From positions 1 through 64,000 of the forward strand of contig NZ_WJFD01000002.1 in NCBI RefSeq assembly GCF_009647655.1: a stretch of 64,000 bases of DNA, in the 5' to 3' direction. This document shows, one piece after another, positions 19,061 through 27,738 of this stretch. Below the pieces are notes generated by a model. It ran no database searches, was not told the origin of the DNA, and saw only the letters and a list, made by a program, of their open reading frames with translations. Position numbers and translations under genes: made by a program. The stretch is from Chitinophaga sp. SYP-B3965. GTDB taxonomy: Bacteria > Bacteroidota > Bacteroidia > Chitinophagales > Chitinophagaceae. How positions within the stretch are numbered: the first letter of the stretch is position 1; every line of letters begins with the position of its first letter.

Positions 19061-20506
19061 TTATTTAGCCCACCAAACTTTCGTGTCGATCTTTACCACG
19101 CCAGGGAAATTACCATTCCTGGTTACTTCAGCCTGAGGATAAATGAAACGTGCAGGGAAGTTATCGTTACCTAATTTAGAAGCCTGAGACTTAATTAAGG
19201 CAGGAACTCCCGTACGGCGTTGTTCACACCATGCTTCGAAGCCCTGGGAACCGCACAATGAAAACCATTTCTGTGTGATGATAGCAGTAACCTGCGTATT
19301 CACATCACCAACGGGGTATTTTGAAGCCGTGGCAGCTGGATCATCGATATAAGCCTGTGCCTGTGCAGGTGTGAGAACAAGTGTAGCAAAGTTTGCTTTG
19401 ATACCTGATTCAAACAATGTTTTAGCATTTCCTGTTCCCCAGCCTCTTGCAGCTGCTTCTGACTGAAGGTAAAAACTTTCAGCAGCAGAGATCAGCCTGC
19501 CGGGAGCAGTAGCGCTCAGCACCTTCGTAGAAGGACGAGATACCGACTTGGTACTTGGGCTATCAATAAAAGAACCCTGTGGAGTTCCAACGAATTGGCC
19601 ACCTATCAATGCAAAGAAACTGCTGATGCGGGGGTCATTATTCGCTTTCATTCTATCCATGATAGTAGAGCTGGCTACCTGGTTAGGTGTATTTAAAAAT
19701 ACACGCTCAGCGTACAAGGGGTTTTGGTTACCACCTGTTGTAGTCCACTTCATTTCAACATCCTTAGCCAGGAATGCAGGCGCCGGTGTTTCAGCATACA
19801 ATGCCTGGATACCAGCTTGTGCTTTTGCGGAGTTTACTGTAGTCAAACGTAATAAAACGCGCAATTTGAGTGTGTTGGCAAATTGCAGCCATGTAGTCAT
19901 ATCGCCACCAGCCAGCAGATCGTCAACACCAGGTTTGTAAGGGTTAGCTGGTGTAACGTCAATCAAACCTTTGGCCCTGTCTATAAATACCAGGATACTA
20001 TCGTACACTTCTGCCTGCGCATCATAATGAGGACTGCGGTTGTCTCTTCCTTTCAGCGCTTCTTTTAATGGAATATCACCAAAAGCATCTGTGAGCATCT
20101 GGAAGGAATATGCGCGCATTAACCATGCGATTGCTGCATACTGCTGGAATTTAGGCAGGTGCTGATTTACGATCAGGGAGTCTGTATCTGCAATTGCATT
20201 TGAATACAAAACAGACCATGATCTGTCAAAATCACTTGGTCCTGTTGTGTATTGGTCAAGACCACGGAACTGGCTGTTATTTAAATTCTGCGTCCAGTAC
20301 TGGCTGTAAAAGTTTCCAAAATTCTGATATGGATAACTTACGGCGTGCGCCACTGCCCCTTGTACTGAAGGCAGGATCTGTGCAGGATTAGCAAAGGTTG
20401 TAGCATTGGGATTCTGGTTCACATCCAGGAACTTTTTACATCCTGCGAATGCCACTGCCGTTAAGGCTACTGCAGTCAGAAATATTTTAGTTTTTGTTAG
20501 TTTCAT
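19061..20506 (-). CDS. SusD-like_2 family outer-membrane lipoprotein, pair 4
   Basis: This 481-residue lipoprotein (Cys23 in AFAGC, followed by KKFLDVNQNPN) belongs to the second SusD family (SusD-like_2, also called SusD/RagB nutrient-binding). It is distinct from the three preceding SusD proteins. Features are the N-terminal NPNATTFANPAQILPSVQGA, the YSNAIADTDSLI and AAIAWLMRAYSFQMLTDAFG helices, the GDIPLKEAL motif, and the C-terminal TQKWFSLCGSQGFEAWCEQR with two cysteines. Proteins of this type pair with larger SusC proteins and are often implicated in uptake of non-starch ligands, including peptides (family knowledge). It lies 25 bases downstream of susC4. Confidence 0.93.
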   Translation of the reverse strand: MKLTKTKIFLTAVALTAVAFAGCKKFLDVNQNPNATTFANPAQILPSVQGAVAHAVSYPYQNFGNFYSQYWTQNLNNSQFRGLDQYTTGPSDFDRSWSVLYSNAIADTDSLIVNQHLPKFQQYAAIAWLMRAYSFQMLTDAFGDIPLKEALKGRDNRSPHYDAQAEVYDSILVFIDRAKGLIDVTPANPYKPGVDDLLAGGDMTTWLQFANTLKLRVLLRLTTVNSAKAQAGIQALYAETPAPAFLAKDVEMKWTTTGGNQNPLYAERVFLNTPNQVASSTIMDRMKANNDPRISSFFALIGGQFVGTPQGSFIDSPSTKSVSRPSTKVLSATAPGRLISAAESFYLQSEAAARGWGTGNAKTLFESGIKANFATLVLTPAQAQAYIDDPAATASKYPVGDVNTQVTAIITQKWFSLCGSQGFEAWCEQRRTGVPALIKSQASKLGNDNFPARFIYPQAEVTRNGNFPGVVKIDTKVWWAK

Positions 20507-20531
20507 AAATTTCTCTTTTTCAGCTTAAGGA

Positions 20532-23500
20532 TTAAAAAGTCACTTTCAGATTCACACCAAAGTTCCGGAGGGAAGGCTGTGCAGTGAAATCCAAACCTTG
20601 TTCATTACCTGCTCCACCAGAGTTCATTTCCGGATCAGCATAAGTGTTTTCCTTAGGTGTACGGATCCAAAGGTTATTACCAAAGAAACCTACAGAAAGA
20701 TCACCAAATGGTGTTCTGTTCAGCAACTCTCTTGGGAATTTGTAAGAGATACTGGCTTCGCGCAATTTAATGTAAGAAGCATCGTACAGGTGTACAGCAT
20801 CCGGAACACTTGCCTGGCTGGAATAGAAATCATACCAGTTAGTAACCAGGGTTTTATTTTCTACGTATTGACCACTAACCGGATCCGTATATACAGTATT
20901 AGGTTCTACTATATAATTACGTCCGTTCTTTGCTGTAAGCGGAGACGTACCCACAAAACTCATGATATCACTTGTACGGGAGTAGAACTGACCACCTTGT
21001 TTTGTATCAAACAGTACGCTTAAGCTGAGGCCTTTGTAACTGAGGCTGGTACCCCATGAAGCCTGGAACCTTGGAAGGTAAGAACCCAGGTACACGGCAT
21101 TCTCAGTTTGTTCCGGAATACCTGAATCTGCGTTTACTACCATTCTTCCTTGTGGATCACGCAGGATATCCCGTGTGTAGAAAGTACCATATGGCTTGCC
21201 CACTGCAGCAACAATGCTCATGCCGCCGAGACCACCAATAATTACCTGGTCTACACCTGGTAACAGGGATACCACTTCATTCTTGTTCTTTGTGTAAGTA
21301 CCAAATACTTCCCAGGTAAATCCAGATGATGTGCGCACTGGTGTAGCACGAACTGACAGCTCAACACCCTTGTTCTCTACAACACCTGTATTCATTACTT
21401 CATTCGTGAAACCAGTGGCAGGAGAGATAGGAGCAGCGAGGATCTGATTTTTGGATTTATTCTGATAATAAGAGAAGTCTATATAGATCCTGTTATCGAA
21501 GAAACCGAGTTCTGTACCTACTTCAAACGCATCCGTTCTTTCAGGTTGCAGATTTGGATTACCAATGGTATTACCTACGGTAAGGCCGGGGATACTACCA
21601 AAGGGGAATTGGGTATTGGCAAAATTACCTACGATAGCTGTTTTAACATAGTAGTTAAGCAACAGGTACGGATCGGCATCATTACCTACAGAAGCCCAGC
21701 TGGCGCGGAGTTTACCATAGTTCAACACTTCGCTGATCCTGGTATCTTTCGTTAATTCCGTGAAAACGAATGAAGCGTTCACACTTGGATAGAAGAAAGA
21801 TCTGCTGGATGCAGGCAAAGTAGAAGACCAGTCGTTACGTGCAGTTGCACCGAGGAACAACATGCTCTTGTAAGAAAGATTGAGTTCTCCATATAAACCA
21901 ATTAAGCGACGCATCGCATATGTGTTTTCAGATAACGGAGGACCACTACTGTTTGCGAGGTTGTACCATCCCGGGATGATCAGACCAGCTGTATTGGTAG
22001 TTGCATCAAGCGTTGTAACTACACGCTGACGGATGTTGTTACCCACCAGGAGGCTGGCGGTGAAATCATTGCTGAATTTCTTTTCTGCAGTTATCATCAG
22101 GTCATGAGTGATATCACTCACGTTAATGGTGTTCTCTGCATATTGACCAACCGCATTCTTATCAGGATAAATACTTAGATCTGCTGGTTTAAAAGTAAAC
22201 TTAGGTTGTGATGAACGGCGCCTGTCCGCATATACATCCGCACCCAGTCTTTCTACAACTGATAACCAGGTATTAGGTTTATAACTAACGGTGAAGTTAC
22301 CGGTAACGCGATCTACGTTATTAATGTTCTTATAGTTTTTCATTACCCAATAAGGCTGATCTGTATAAGCACCGTAATATCCGTAAACAGGGTTACCATC
22401 TGCATCCTGCAGTACATCACCATAACTGTAGTAGGGATTTTTAAGATCATCCATATCCTGTAAAGGAATGTCGCGGGGTGTCTGCAATACGTTATCGTAT
22501 ACAGATCCGTTACCCTGACCACCCTGTACCATGTTACTATTGATCTTGGTGTAGTTGATACCGATGGAAGTAGAGAACTTGTTGCTCAATTCTGTGCTAC
22601 CATTAAAACGAACACTGTACTTATTGTACCTGTCCAGGTTGCTGGGCATTACACCATTTGAATTGAGTGCACCGAGGGAAAGATAATAAGTAGACTTGTC
22701 GTTACCACCGGAAAGCGATACGTTATTGTTCCAGGCTTTTCCAAGCTCAAAGAATTTCTTAACGTTGTCTGGTTGTGCTACCCATGGTTTGGACAATCTT
22801 TTTCCGTCAATTTCCTGACCCCATTCTTTCAGGGAGCCATCAAACTTTGGTCCCCAGCTGAAGTTCTCCTGCGGATCGATGTAGTAGCCGCTAGGGTCAG
22901 AAGGATCAGGATACCCTTGTCCGAATTCATTTTGGAAATCAGGGAGTTTTAATACGTTGGATAACGTTAAAGCAGAAGTGTAAGTAACTTCCTGTTTTCT
23001 TGCGGCACCACCTTTTTTACCGGTTTTGGTTGTAATGATCAAAGCTCCGTTTGATGCGCGTGATCCATAAAGCGCAGCGGCAGCAGGTCCTTTCAGTACA
23101 GAGATAGATTCAATATCATCAGGGTTGATATCATTACCACGGTTACCGTAGTCAATAGCAGAGCGGCTGTCGCCGCCTCCGATCACACTGGAGTTATCGA
23201 TAGGTACACCATCTACAACGAGGAGTGCCTGGTTATTACCTGCGATGGAAGAACCACCACGTAATACGATGCGGGAAGAAGAACCCGGGGCAGAGGCAGT
23301 GCTGGTAATGTTCACACCAGCTACTTTACCGGAGAGACCATTCAGGGCACTTGTACTTTGGCCTTTTGTAATTTCGTCGCCTTTAACGGTAGGGGCTGAA
23401 TAACCGAGGGAACGTTTATCCCTGCGGATAGCGTTTGCAGTTACAACAGTTTCTGTCAGTGTTCTTACATCCTGACTTAACACAACGTCCACTTGCGTGC

Positions 23501-23768
23501 CGTTGATCTTTGCTTCGGTATCTTTCATACCGATGAACTTAACGACGAGTGTAGTTACCCCGTCTGGTACGTTAAGGGAATAAACACCCTCCGCATTAGT
23601 TACAGTTCCAACATTTGTTCCTTTAGCTAAAATGGTAGCGCCAATAATGGGCGTACCGTCTTCGGCAGCCGTAACCTTTCCTTTAACGGTTCGACTCTGC
23701 GCCAAGACCTGACCTGATAGGGATATCAGGATCAGGAAAAGTGCGGTTAGACCTTTCCTCATAAGCAT
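20532..23768 (-). CDS. SusC/RagA family TonB-dependent outer-membrane transporter, pair 4
   Basis: At 1078 residues this is the longest SusC here. It has a signal peptide (LILISLSGQVLAQ), a carboxypeptidase-D-like domain (VKGKVTAAEDGTPIIGATIL), a plug opening with TVVTANAIRRDKRSLGYSA and containing the motif AAALYGSRASNGALIITTKTG (about 225-245, quoted in part), and a barrel ending in VTF. The RRDKRSLGYS segment and the SusD-like_2 partner are typical of one recognisable SusC subfamily. The ATG at 23768 is used; MRKG at 23762 is equally possible. A well-spaced promoter lies just upstream. Confidence 0.95.
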   Translation of the reverse strand: MLMRKGLTALFLILISLSGQVLAQSRTVKGKVTAAEDGTPIIGATILAKGTNVGTVTNAEGVYSLNVPDGVTTLVVKFIGMKDTEAKINGTQVDVVLSQDVRTLTETVVTANAIRRDKRSLGYSAPTVKGDEITKGQSTSALNGLSGKVAGVNITSTASAPGSSSRIVLRGGSSIAGNNQALLVVDGVPIDNSSVIGGGDSRSAIDYGNRGNDINPDDIESISVLKGPAAAALYGSRASNGALIITTKTGKKGGAARKQEVTYTSALTLSNVLKLPDFQNEFGQGYPDPSDPSGYYIDPQENFSWGPKFDGSLKEWGQEIDGKRLSKPWVAQPDNVKKFFELGKAWNNNVSLSGGNDKSTYYLSLGALNSNGVMPSNLDRYNKYSVRFNGSTELSNKFSTSIGINYTKINSNMVQGGQGNGSVYDNVLQTPRDIPLQDMDDLKNPYYSYGDVLQDADGNPVYGYYGAYTDQPYWVMKNYKNINNVDRVTGNFTVSYKPNTWLSVVERLGADVYADRRRSSQPKFTFKPADLSIYPDKNAVGQYAENTINVSDITHDLMITAEKKFSNDFTASLLVGNNIRQRVVTTLDATTNTAGLIIPGWYNLANSSGPPLSENTYAMRRLIGLYGELNLSYKSMLFLGATARNDWSSTLPASSRSFFYPSVNASFVFTELTKDTRISEVLNYGKLRASWASVGNDADPYLLLNYYVKTAIVGNFANTQFPFGSIPGLTVGNTIGNPNLQPERTDAFEVGTELGFFDNRIYIDFSYYQNKSKNQILAAPISPATGFTNEVMNTGVVENKGVELSVRATPVRTSSGFTWEVFGTYTKNKNEVVSLLPGVDQVIIGGLGGMSIVAAVGKPYGTFYTRDILRDPQGRMVVNADSGIPEQTENAVYLGSYLPRFQASWGTSLSYKGLSLSVLFDTKQGGQFYSRTSDIMSFVGTSPLTAKNGRNYIVEPNTVYTDPVSGQYVENKTLVTNWYDFYSSQASVPDAVHLYDASYIKLREASISYKFPRELLNRTPFGDLSVGFFGNNLWIRTPKENTYADPEMNSGGAGNEQGLDFTAQPSLRNFGVNLKVTF

Positions 23769-23798
23769 AATTTAGTTGTTTAACGAAATTTTAACACT

Positions 23799-23832
23799 CA
23801 AATATAAATTACTTAACGGTTTTTTAACGCAA
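23799..23832 (-). promoter_or_regulatory. Putative promoter of the susC4-susD4 operon
   Basis: On the minus strand TATATTTG (23799-23806) matches TAnnTTTG. A TTG at 23830-23832 lies 23 bases upstream, within the spacing described for Bacteroidota sigma-ABfr promoters. The box is about 30 bases before the susC4 ATG. Confidence 0.6.
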
Positions 23833-23917
23833 TGAGTTTGTAATTTTTTTGGAGGAGCCATAGATTTTTTTTTAAGTAATGAATAGATAACTAGATAAGT
23901 TCTTTATATAGGAATTG

Positions 23918-23975
23918 CGCCTGCTTCCAGAGCCGGGGAGGCTTTGGGGGTTTTCTAAAAAAGAAAAAGCAGGCG
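23918..23975. repeat. Inverted repeat with long loop between susC4 and the 62-residue ORF
   Basis: CGCCTGCTT (23918-23926) and AAGCAGGCG (23967-23975) are exact complements separated by 40 bases. The loop contains a small AGCC/GGCT hairpin and a G-run. It lies just downstream of the small minus-strand ORF ending at 23999 and could be its terminator, although no clean T-tract follows. Confidence 0.5.
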
Positions 23976-23998
23976 ACAAGATTATCACCCGCTTATCA

Positions 23999-24187
23999 TC
24001 AACCAAAATCTAAATCGAGATTCTTTATGATATTTTTATTGCCGATCCAGGGAACGGCTGTATGACTTTTTTTGGCTGTATTGCTTAACAGCAAAGGGTT
24101 TACGGGCATGTCCATTTGGGTTACACGGCCGCAGGGTGATATAGCATTAAATGCACATATCATGTGAATTGATAATGTCTTTTTCAT
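23999..24187 (-). CDS. Hypothetical 62-residue protein
   Basis: I do not recognise this product. The frame begins MKKTLSIHMICAFNAISPCG and ends with NIIKNLDLDFG. It has a basic N-terminus, a moderately hydrophobic stretch with two cysteines about ten residues apart, and a lysine-rich middle ending in an acidic tail. It is not opposite any known gene. It lies alone between susC4 and an IS1595-type transposase-like gene on the same strand, with 78 bases between it and that gene and an inverted repeat after it. The upstream bases TCTGACGCTTATGAA loosely resemble the repeats in the susC3 leader. It may be a genuine small protein or a chance frame. Confidence 0.35.
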   Translation of the reverse strand: MKKTLSIHMICAFNAISPCGRVTQMDMPVNPLLLSNTAKKSHTAVPWIGNKNIIKNLDLDFG

Positions 24188-24265
24188 AAGCGTCAGATCT
24201 TGGTCATCTCAATCTAGTTTTTTTTAAGATTGAAAAGTATTGACACTTATTTTAGCATTACCCGG

Positions 24266-24967
24266 TCACGATAAGTTTAAAGGGAATGTTTTCAAGAGAT
24301 TCATCAGAACATTGTACAGGTCATCGTTCCGATAGTTGTATCGGAACTCGCATTCTTTGAGGTGCAGATAAGCTGTGTTGCGGTTCAGGCCCTTGAATTT
24401 GGCCAACCGGTGTTTGGTGAGCCCCCAGAAACCATCTACATCATCCAGCAAAGCCTTTCCGGCATCCGCGTCATGATGCCCGTTCCCTAAGTGATACAAG
24501 CGGTACTGGCCAAGATCAACCACTCCCTGGAACCGGCGGATGCGTTCTGTGCTGCCAACGGTTTCCAATACACTACGTCCACGGGCAATTGCCTGGATCA
24601 TAGAGCGGCTTACATCCGGGAGGATCTCTGTAAAGACTTTGTTTTCCTGCTTGTAAATACCAAAGATGACGGGCTTGATAATACGGTCTACGTCTGTTTT
24701 AACAGCAACAGCCGTATCATGGGCGTCTGTGTGAGAGTGACTCCTTTGCAGCCATGTAGCTGCATTGGGCGTAGATTCAGGCTGCAGAGACTCGCAATAT
24801 TTTACGATCTGCAATCTGATCTTCTTCAGGTAACTATTGATAGTTACTCTGCTAACCCCGCTGATATTTGCTATCTGCGTGGCGGTTAAGTCTTCGGAGA
24901 ATAACTTAAGTATCTCCTTAAACTTGCGCTCGGACAAGTGAGCGCCTTTTAGGAACTTATTTTTCAT
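24266..24967 (-). CDS. IS1595-family transposase-like protein with apparently degraded catalytic core
   Basis: The 233-residue frame is intact. Its N-terminus (LSERKFKEILKLFSEDLTAT, then QIANISGVSRVTINSYLKKIR, helix-turn-helix about 27-52) and its C-terminus (GFWGLTKHRLAKFKGL, then LHLKECEFRYNYR, about 179-213) are typical of ISXO2/IS1595 transposases, as is VFGIYKQxNKVFTEI-like sequence at 100-115. From memory of the family, an active enzyme carries a D-E-S-Y-F-G motif around residue 85, an S-D-G-W motif around 140 and N/H-x-I-E-x-F-W before the C-terminal signature. Here those places read HDTAVAVKTD, STERIRRFQG and LDDVDGFW. No terminal inverted repeats or target duplications are visible. 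It may be a domesticated DNA-binding protein or a decaying transposase. Confidence 0.75.
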   Translation of the reverse strand: MKNKFLKGAHLSERKFKEILKLFSEDLTATQIANISGVSRVTINSYLKKIRLQIVKYCESLQPESTPNAATWLQRSHSHTDAHDTAVAVKTDVDRIIKPVIFGIYKQENKVFTEILPDVSRSMIQAIARGRSVLETVGSTERIRRFQGVVDLGQYRLYHLGNGHHDADAGKALLDDVDGFWGLTKHRLAKFKGLNRNTAYLHLKECEFRYNYRNDDLYNVLMNLLKTFPLNLS

Positions 24968-25093
24968 TGGACTAAGAGGTTAGAATGGCATTATAAACCT
25001 CTCACTTTTTCTTCTGTATATATAATGCTTTATTATAAGCGGCGATTAGCAGATGATGAACGTACCCCACTAGATTATTTTAAGAGGCCCGGC

Positions 25094-25122
25094 AAAAAAA
25101 ATCCGTGGCATTCAGCCACGGA
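25094..25122 (-). terminator. Terminator of the MMPL transporter gene
   Basis: On the minus strand TCCGTGGC, a TGAAT loop, GCCACGGA and a run of eight T make a strong intrinsic terminator about 90 bases beyond the transporter stop. Confidence 0.85.
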
Positions 25123-25211
25123 CTAAGGTTTTGGCGGGCACACATCGAAAATAATTATCATGCCCCTTTTATATTAATTTGTATGGACGGTAAATATGCC
25201 GGATAAACGTT

Positions 25212-27617
25212 TTAGTCGTTTTTATCATCCAGCCCAATCTGATCCATCTCAAGATCCGCTTCTTCGTCCAGCGGATTCCATAATTCTTTCTTCTTTGCTT
25301 TCTTCTGAAGGGCCTTTTCCATCCATAACAACATGGCCGGAAGGATGGTAAGATTGGTGATCATGGCCATTACAAGTGTGAGCGAGGTGAGCCACCCCAG
25401 CGCTTTTGTTCCCTGGAATTCTGAAAAGGCAAAGATCATGAACCCTGCAAAAAGGATCAGCGAGGTGTAGATGATACTGAGCCCGGTTTCATTAATTGTC
25501 TGCCTCACGGTGGCGGATATATCCAGATTATTCTGTGGTAATTCCTGTTTAAAATTGACCAGGAAACGGATAGTAACGTCTATGGCTATCCCTAAAGCAA
25601 TACTGAAAACCAATACGGTAGAAGGCTTGATAGCAATATTCATCCAACCCATTACTCCGGCTGTAACCACCAGTGGTATTATGTTTGGGATCAATGAGAT
25701 CAATAACATCCTCCAGGAACGGAAGAGGTATAACATACAGAAGATGATCAGCACAAATGCCAGCAGGATACTTTCCATCAAACCATTGATGATAAAACGG
25801 CTTCCTTCCAGGAAGATGATACTGGTACCGGTGAAGGTTACTTTGTATTGTGCGGTATCAAAAATAGCATTGACCTGGGGCCGTAATGAATCTATCAGCC
25901 GTGGTAGTTCAACGGAACCCACATCAGCCATGTTAACACTTATTCTGGCCACCTGGCGGGTACTGTCCATAAAGGAAGAAACCAGTTTTGTGAAGGTGGA
26001 AGCTTCTCCGGAGGCTCCTTTCATCCGCAGATAAGGAGCCAGGAAACCGATATCGAACTGATTGGGCACGGCATAGTTCAGACTGTCTCCTCCGTAATAA
26101 GCCTGTTTGGCAAACTTGATCCCTTCTGCTACTGAAAGCGGGCGGGCACATACCGGCTGTTCTGCAATGATCTTACTCACTTCATCCAGCTTGGTGAGTG
26201 TTTGCAGGTTCACTACGCCATTCTTCTTTTTCGTGTCCACCACTATTTCCAGTGGCATTACACCTTTGAAATTCTTTTCAAAGAACTTCAGGTCTGTATA
26301 AAGCTTATCTGATTTCGGGATATCGTCTACAATAAAACCGACAGGCCTGAGGCGCATCATACCTAAAATAGCAGCCCCTACCATTAATACGGTTACCAGG
26401 TATACCATTGGCCGGTATTTGAATACGAGGGTATTGAGCAGGTCCAGCACGGAACAGAACATTTTATTTTCCAGGTAGCTGGTATGTTTTGTTTTGGGCG
26501 GTGGTAAATAGCTCAGTACGGACGGCAGGAAGATAAAGGAGATCAGGAATATCAGCATGATATTCACACCTGCTACTACCCCAAATTGTTTCAGGATGGC
26601 GCTATTGGTGAAGTAAAATACGCCGAAACCTATGGCTGCCGTGAGATTGGTGAAGAGGGTAACAATTCCCATCTTTTGCACCATACGCACCAGGGCTTTC
26701 GATTTGTTGCCATGCAAGGCGTATTCTGTATGGTATTTATTGAGGAAGTAAACACAGTTAGGAATCCCAATCACCACGATCAGGGGAGGAATAAGCCCTG
26801 TCAGCAATGTGATCTTATATCCGCACAACACAATGGTGGCTACAGACCAGATCACTCCAATGGCCACTACCACCATACTCATTAAAACAGCACTTACTGA
26901 ACGGAAGAACAATAGCAGGATCAAAGCGGTGAGCACGAAGGAGATCTTCAGGAACATCTTTAATTCATCTGCTACCTTGGTTGCCATGATGGTACGGATC
27001 ATGGGAAGGCCGCTCAGCTTAACGTCCAGGTTATGTTTTTTACCGAATGCCTCAGCGGTTTTGGTAATGGCTTCCACCACCTCTATCCTTTTGATGGAAT
27101 TGAGGATACCTTTATTGATATGCACGGCCATCAGGTAAGAATGGCTGTTGCTGCTGTATAACAATCCTTTGTAAAAAGGGAGCGAATTAAAAACGGTAGC
27201 CAGGCTATCCAGTGTGGCCTGATCCTGTGGTACGGGCTGGAAGAGGGTTACGGCTTTGAGCTTCCGGGTACTGTCGTCTTTTACGAGGTTAATGGCTACG
27301 GGAATGCTGAGGGTATTTTCCACTGCGGGTATTTTCCGCATGTCCTCATTCAGCTTAACGTATTCCTTAAAGAACTCCAGTTTAAAGAGGCTATCGGTTT
27401 CAATACCTACCACCATCATGTTCCCATCCTCCCCAAATTTGGATTTAAAATCCTGGTATTCAAGGAATTTAAGATTGTCCCTGGGAATTGCGCCTGTAAA
27501 TTCGTAGGACAATTCTACCTTGCTGGCGTAATATGCCATGATGCCTGTGCTTGCGAATAGCAAAGCCAGTAGCCATAAACGGTATTTTAATACAAATCCT
27601 GCCAGCCGCTGCCACAT
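25212..27617 (-). CDS. RND superfamily transporter of the MMPL type
   Basis: This 801-residue inner-membrane protein has the classic RND duplication: TM1 (about 12-31), a large periplasmic loop, a five-helix bundle (about 215-390), TM7 (about 418-436), a second periplasmic loop, and a final helix bundle (about 630-770). The segment GIPNCVYFLNKYHTEY and the second-half SIALGIAIDVTIRFLVNFK are the usual MMPL/HAE3-like core regions. Such pumps use proton motive force and often export lipids or hydrophobic compounds; the substrate here is unknown. The tail is strongly charged (KKAKKKELWNPLDEEADLEM). It is a single-gene unit, divergent from porZ. Confidence 0.9.
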   Translation of the reverse strand: MWQRLAGFVLKYRLWLLALLFASTGIMAYYASKVELSYEFTGAIPRDNLKFLEYQDFKSKFGEDGNMMVVGIETDSLFKLEFFKEYVKLNEDMRKIPAVENTLSIPVAINLVKDDSTRKLKAVTLFQPVPQDQATLDSLATVFNSLPFYKGLLYSSNSHSYLMAVHINKGILNSIKRIEVVEAITKTAEAFGKKHNLDVKLSGLPMIRTIMATKVADELKMFLKISFVLTALILLLFFRSVSAVLMSMVVVAIGVIWSVATIVLCGYKITLLTGLIPPLIVVIGIPNCVYFLNKYHTEYALHGNKSKALVRMVQKMGIVTLFTNLTAAIGFGVFYFTNSAILKQFGVVAGVNIMLIFLISFIFLPSVLSYLPPPKTKHTSYLENKMFCSVLDLLNTLVFKYRPMVYLVTVLMVGAAILGMMRLRPVGFIVDDIPKSDKLYTDLKFFEKNFKGVMPLEIVVDTKKKNGVVNLQTLTKLDEVSKIIAEQPVCARPLSVAEGIKFAKQAYYGGDSLNYAVPNQFDIGFLAPYLRMKGASGEASTFTKLVSSFMDSTRQVARISVNMADVGSVELPRLIDSLRPQVNAIFDTAQYKVTFTGTSIIFLEGSRFIINGLMESILLAFVLIIFCMLYLFRSWRMLLISLIPNIIPLVVTAGVMGWMNIAIKPSTVLVFSIALGIAIDVTIRFLVNFKQELPQNNLDISATVRQTINETGLSIIYTSLILFAGFMIFAFSEFQGTKALGWLTSLTLVMAMITNLTILPAMLLWMEKALQKKAKKKELWNPLDEEADLEMDQIGLDDKND

Positions 27618-27644
27618 ATGTATTATATGTTTTGGTAAAGGTCA

Positions 27645-27652
27645 CAAAGGTA
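27645..27652 (-). promoter_or_regulatory. Putative -7 element of the MMPL transporter gene
   Basis: TACCTTTG on the minus strand fits TAnnTTTG and lies 27 bases before the ATG at 27617. No -33 TTG is present at ideal spacing. Confidence 0.45.
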
Positions 27653-27726
27653 ATAATGAATTTATGAATTTTGAATTATCAATGATGAATTGAAGGAATT
27701 ATGTATAAAGGATTATTCGTAATTGT

Positions 27727-27734
27727 TATTTTTG
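27727..27734 (+). promoter_or_regulatory. Possible -7 element immediately before porZ
   Basis: TATTTTTG fits TAnnTTTG but ends only four bases before the porZ ATG, so a transcript from it would be leaderless. It could also be a chance match. Confidence 0.3.
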
Positions 27735-27738
27735 AGGT

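Noticed and set aside
24188..25093. Terminal inverted repeats or target duplication around the IS1595-like gene
   Set aside because: I compared the flanks and found no matching ends; a 7-bp hairpin at 24975-25002 is in the leader and does not pair with the other side.
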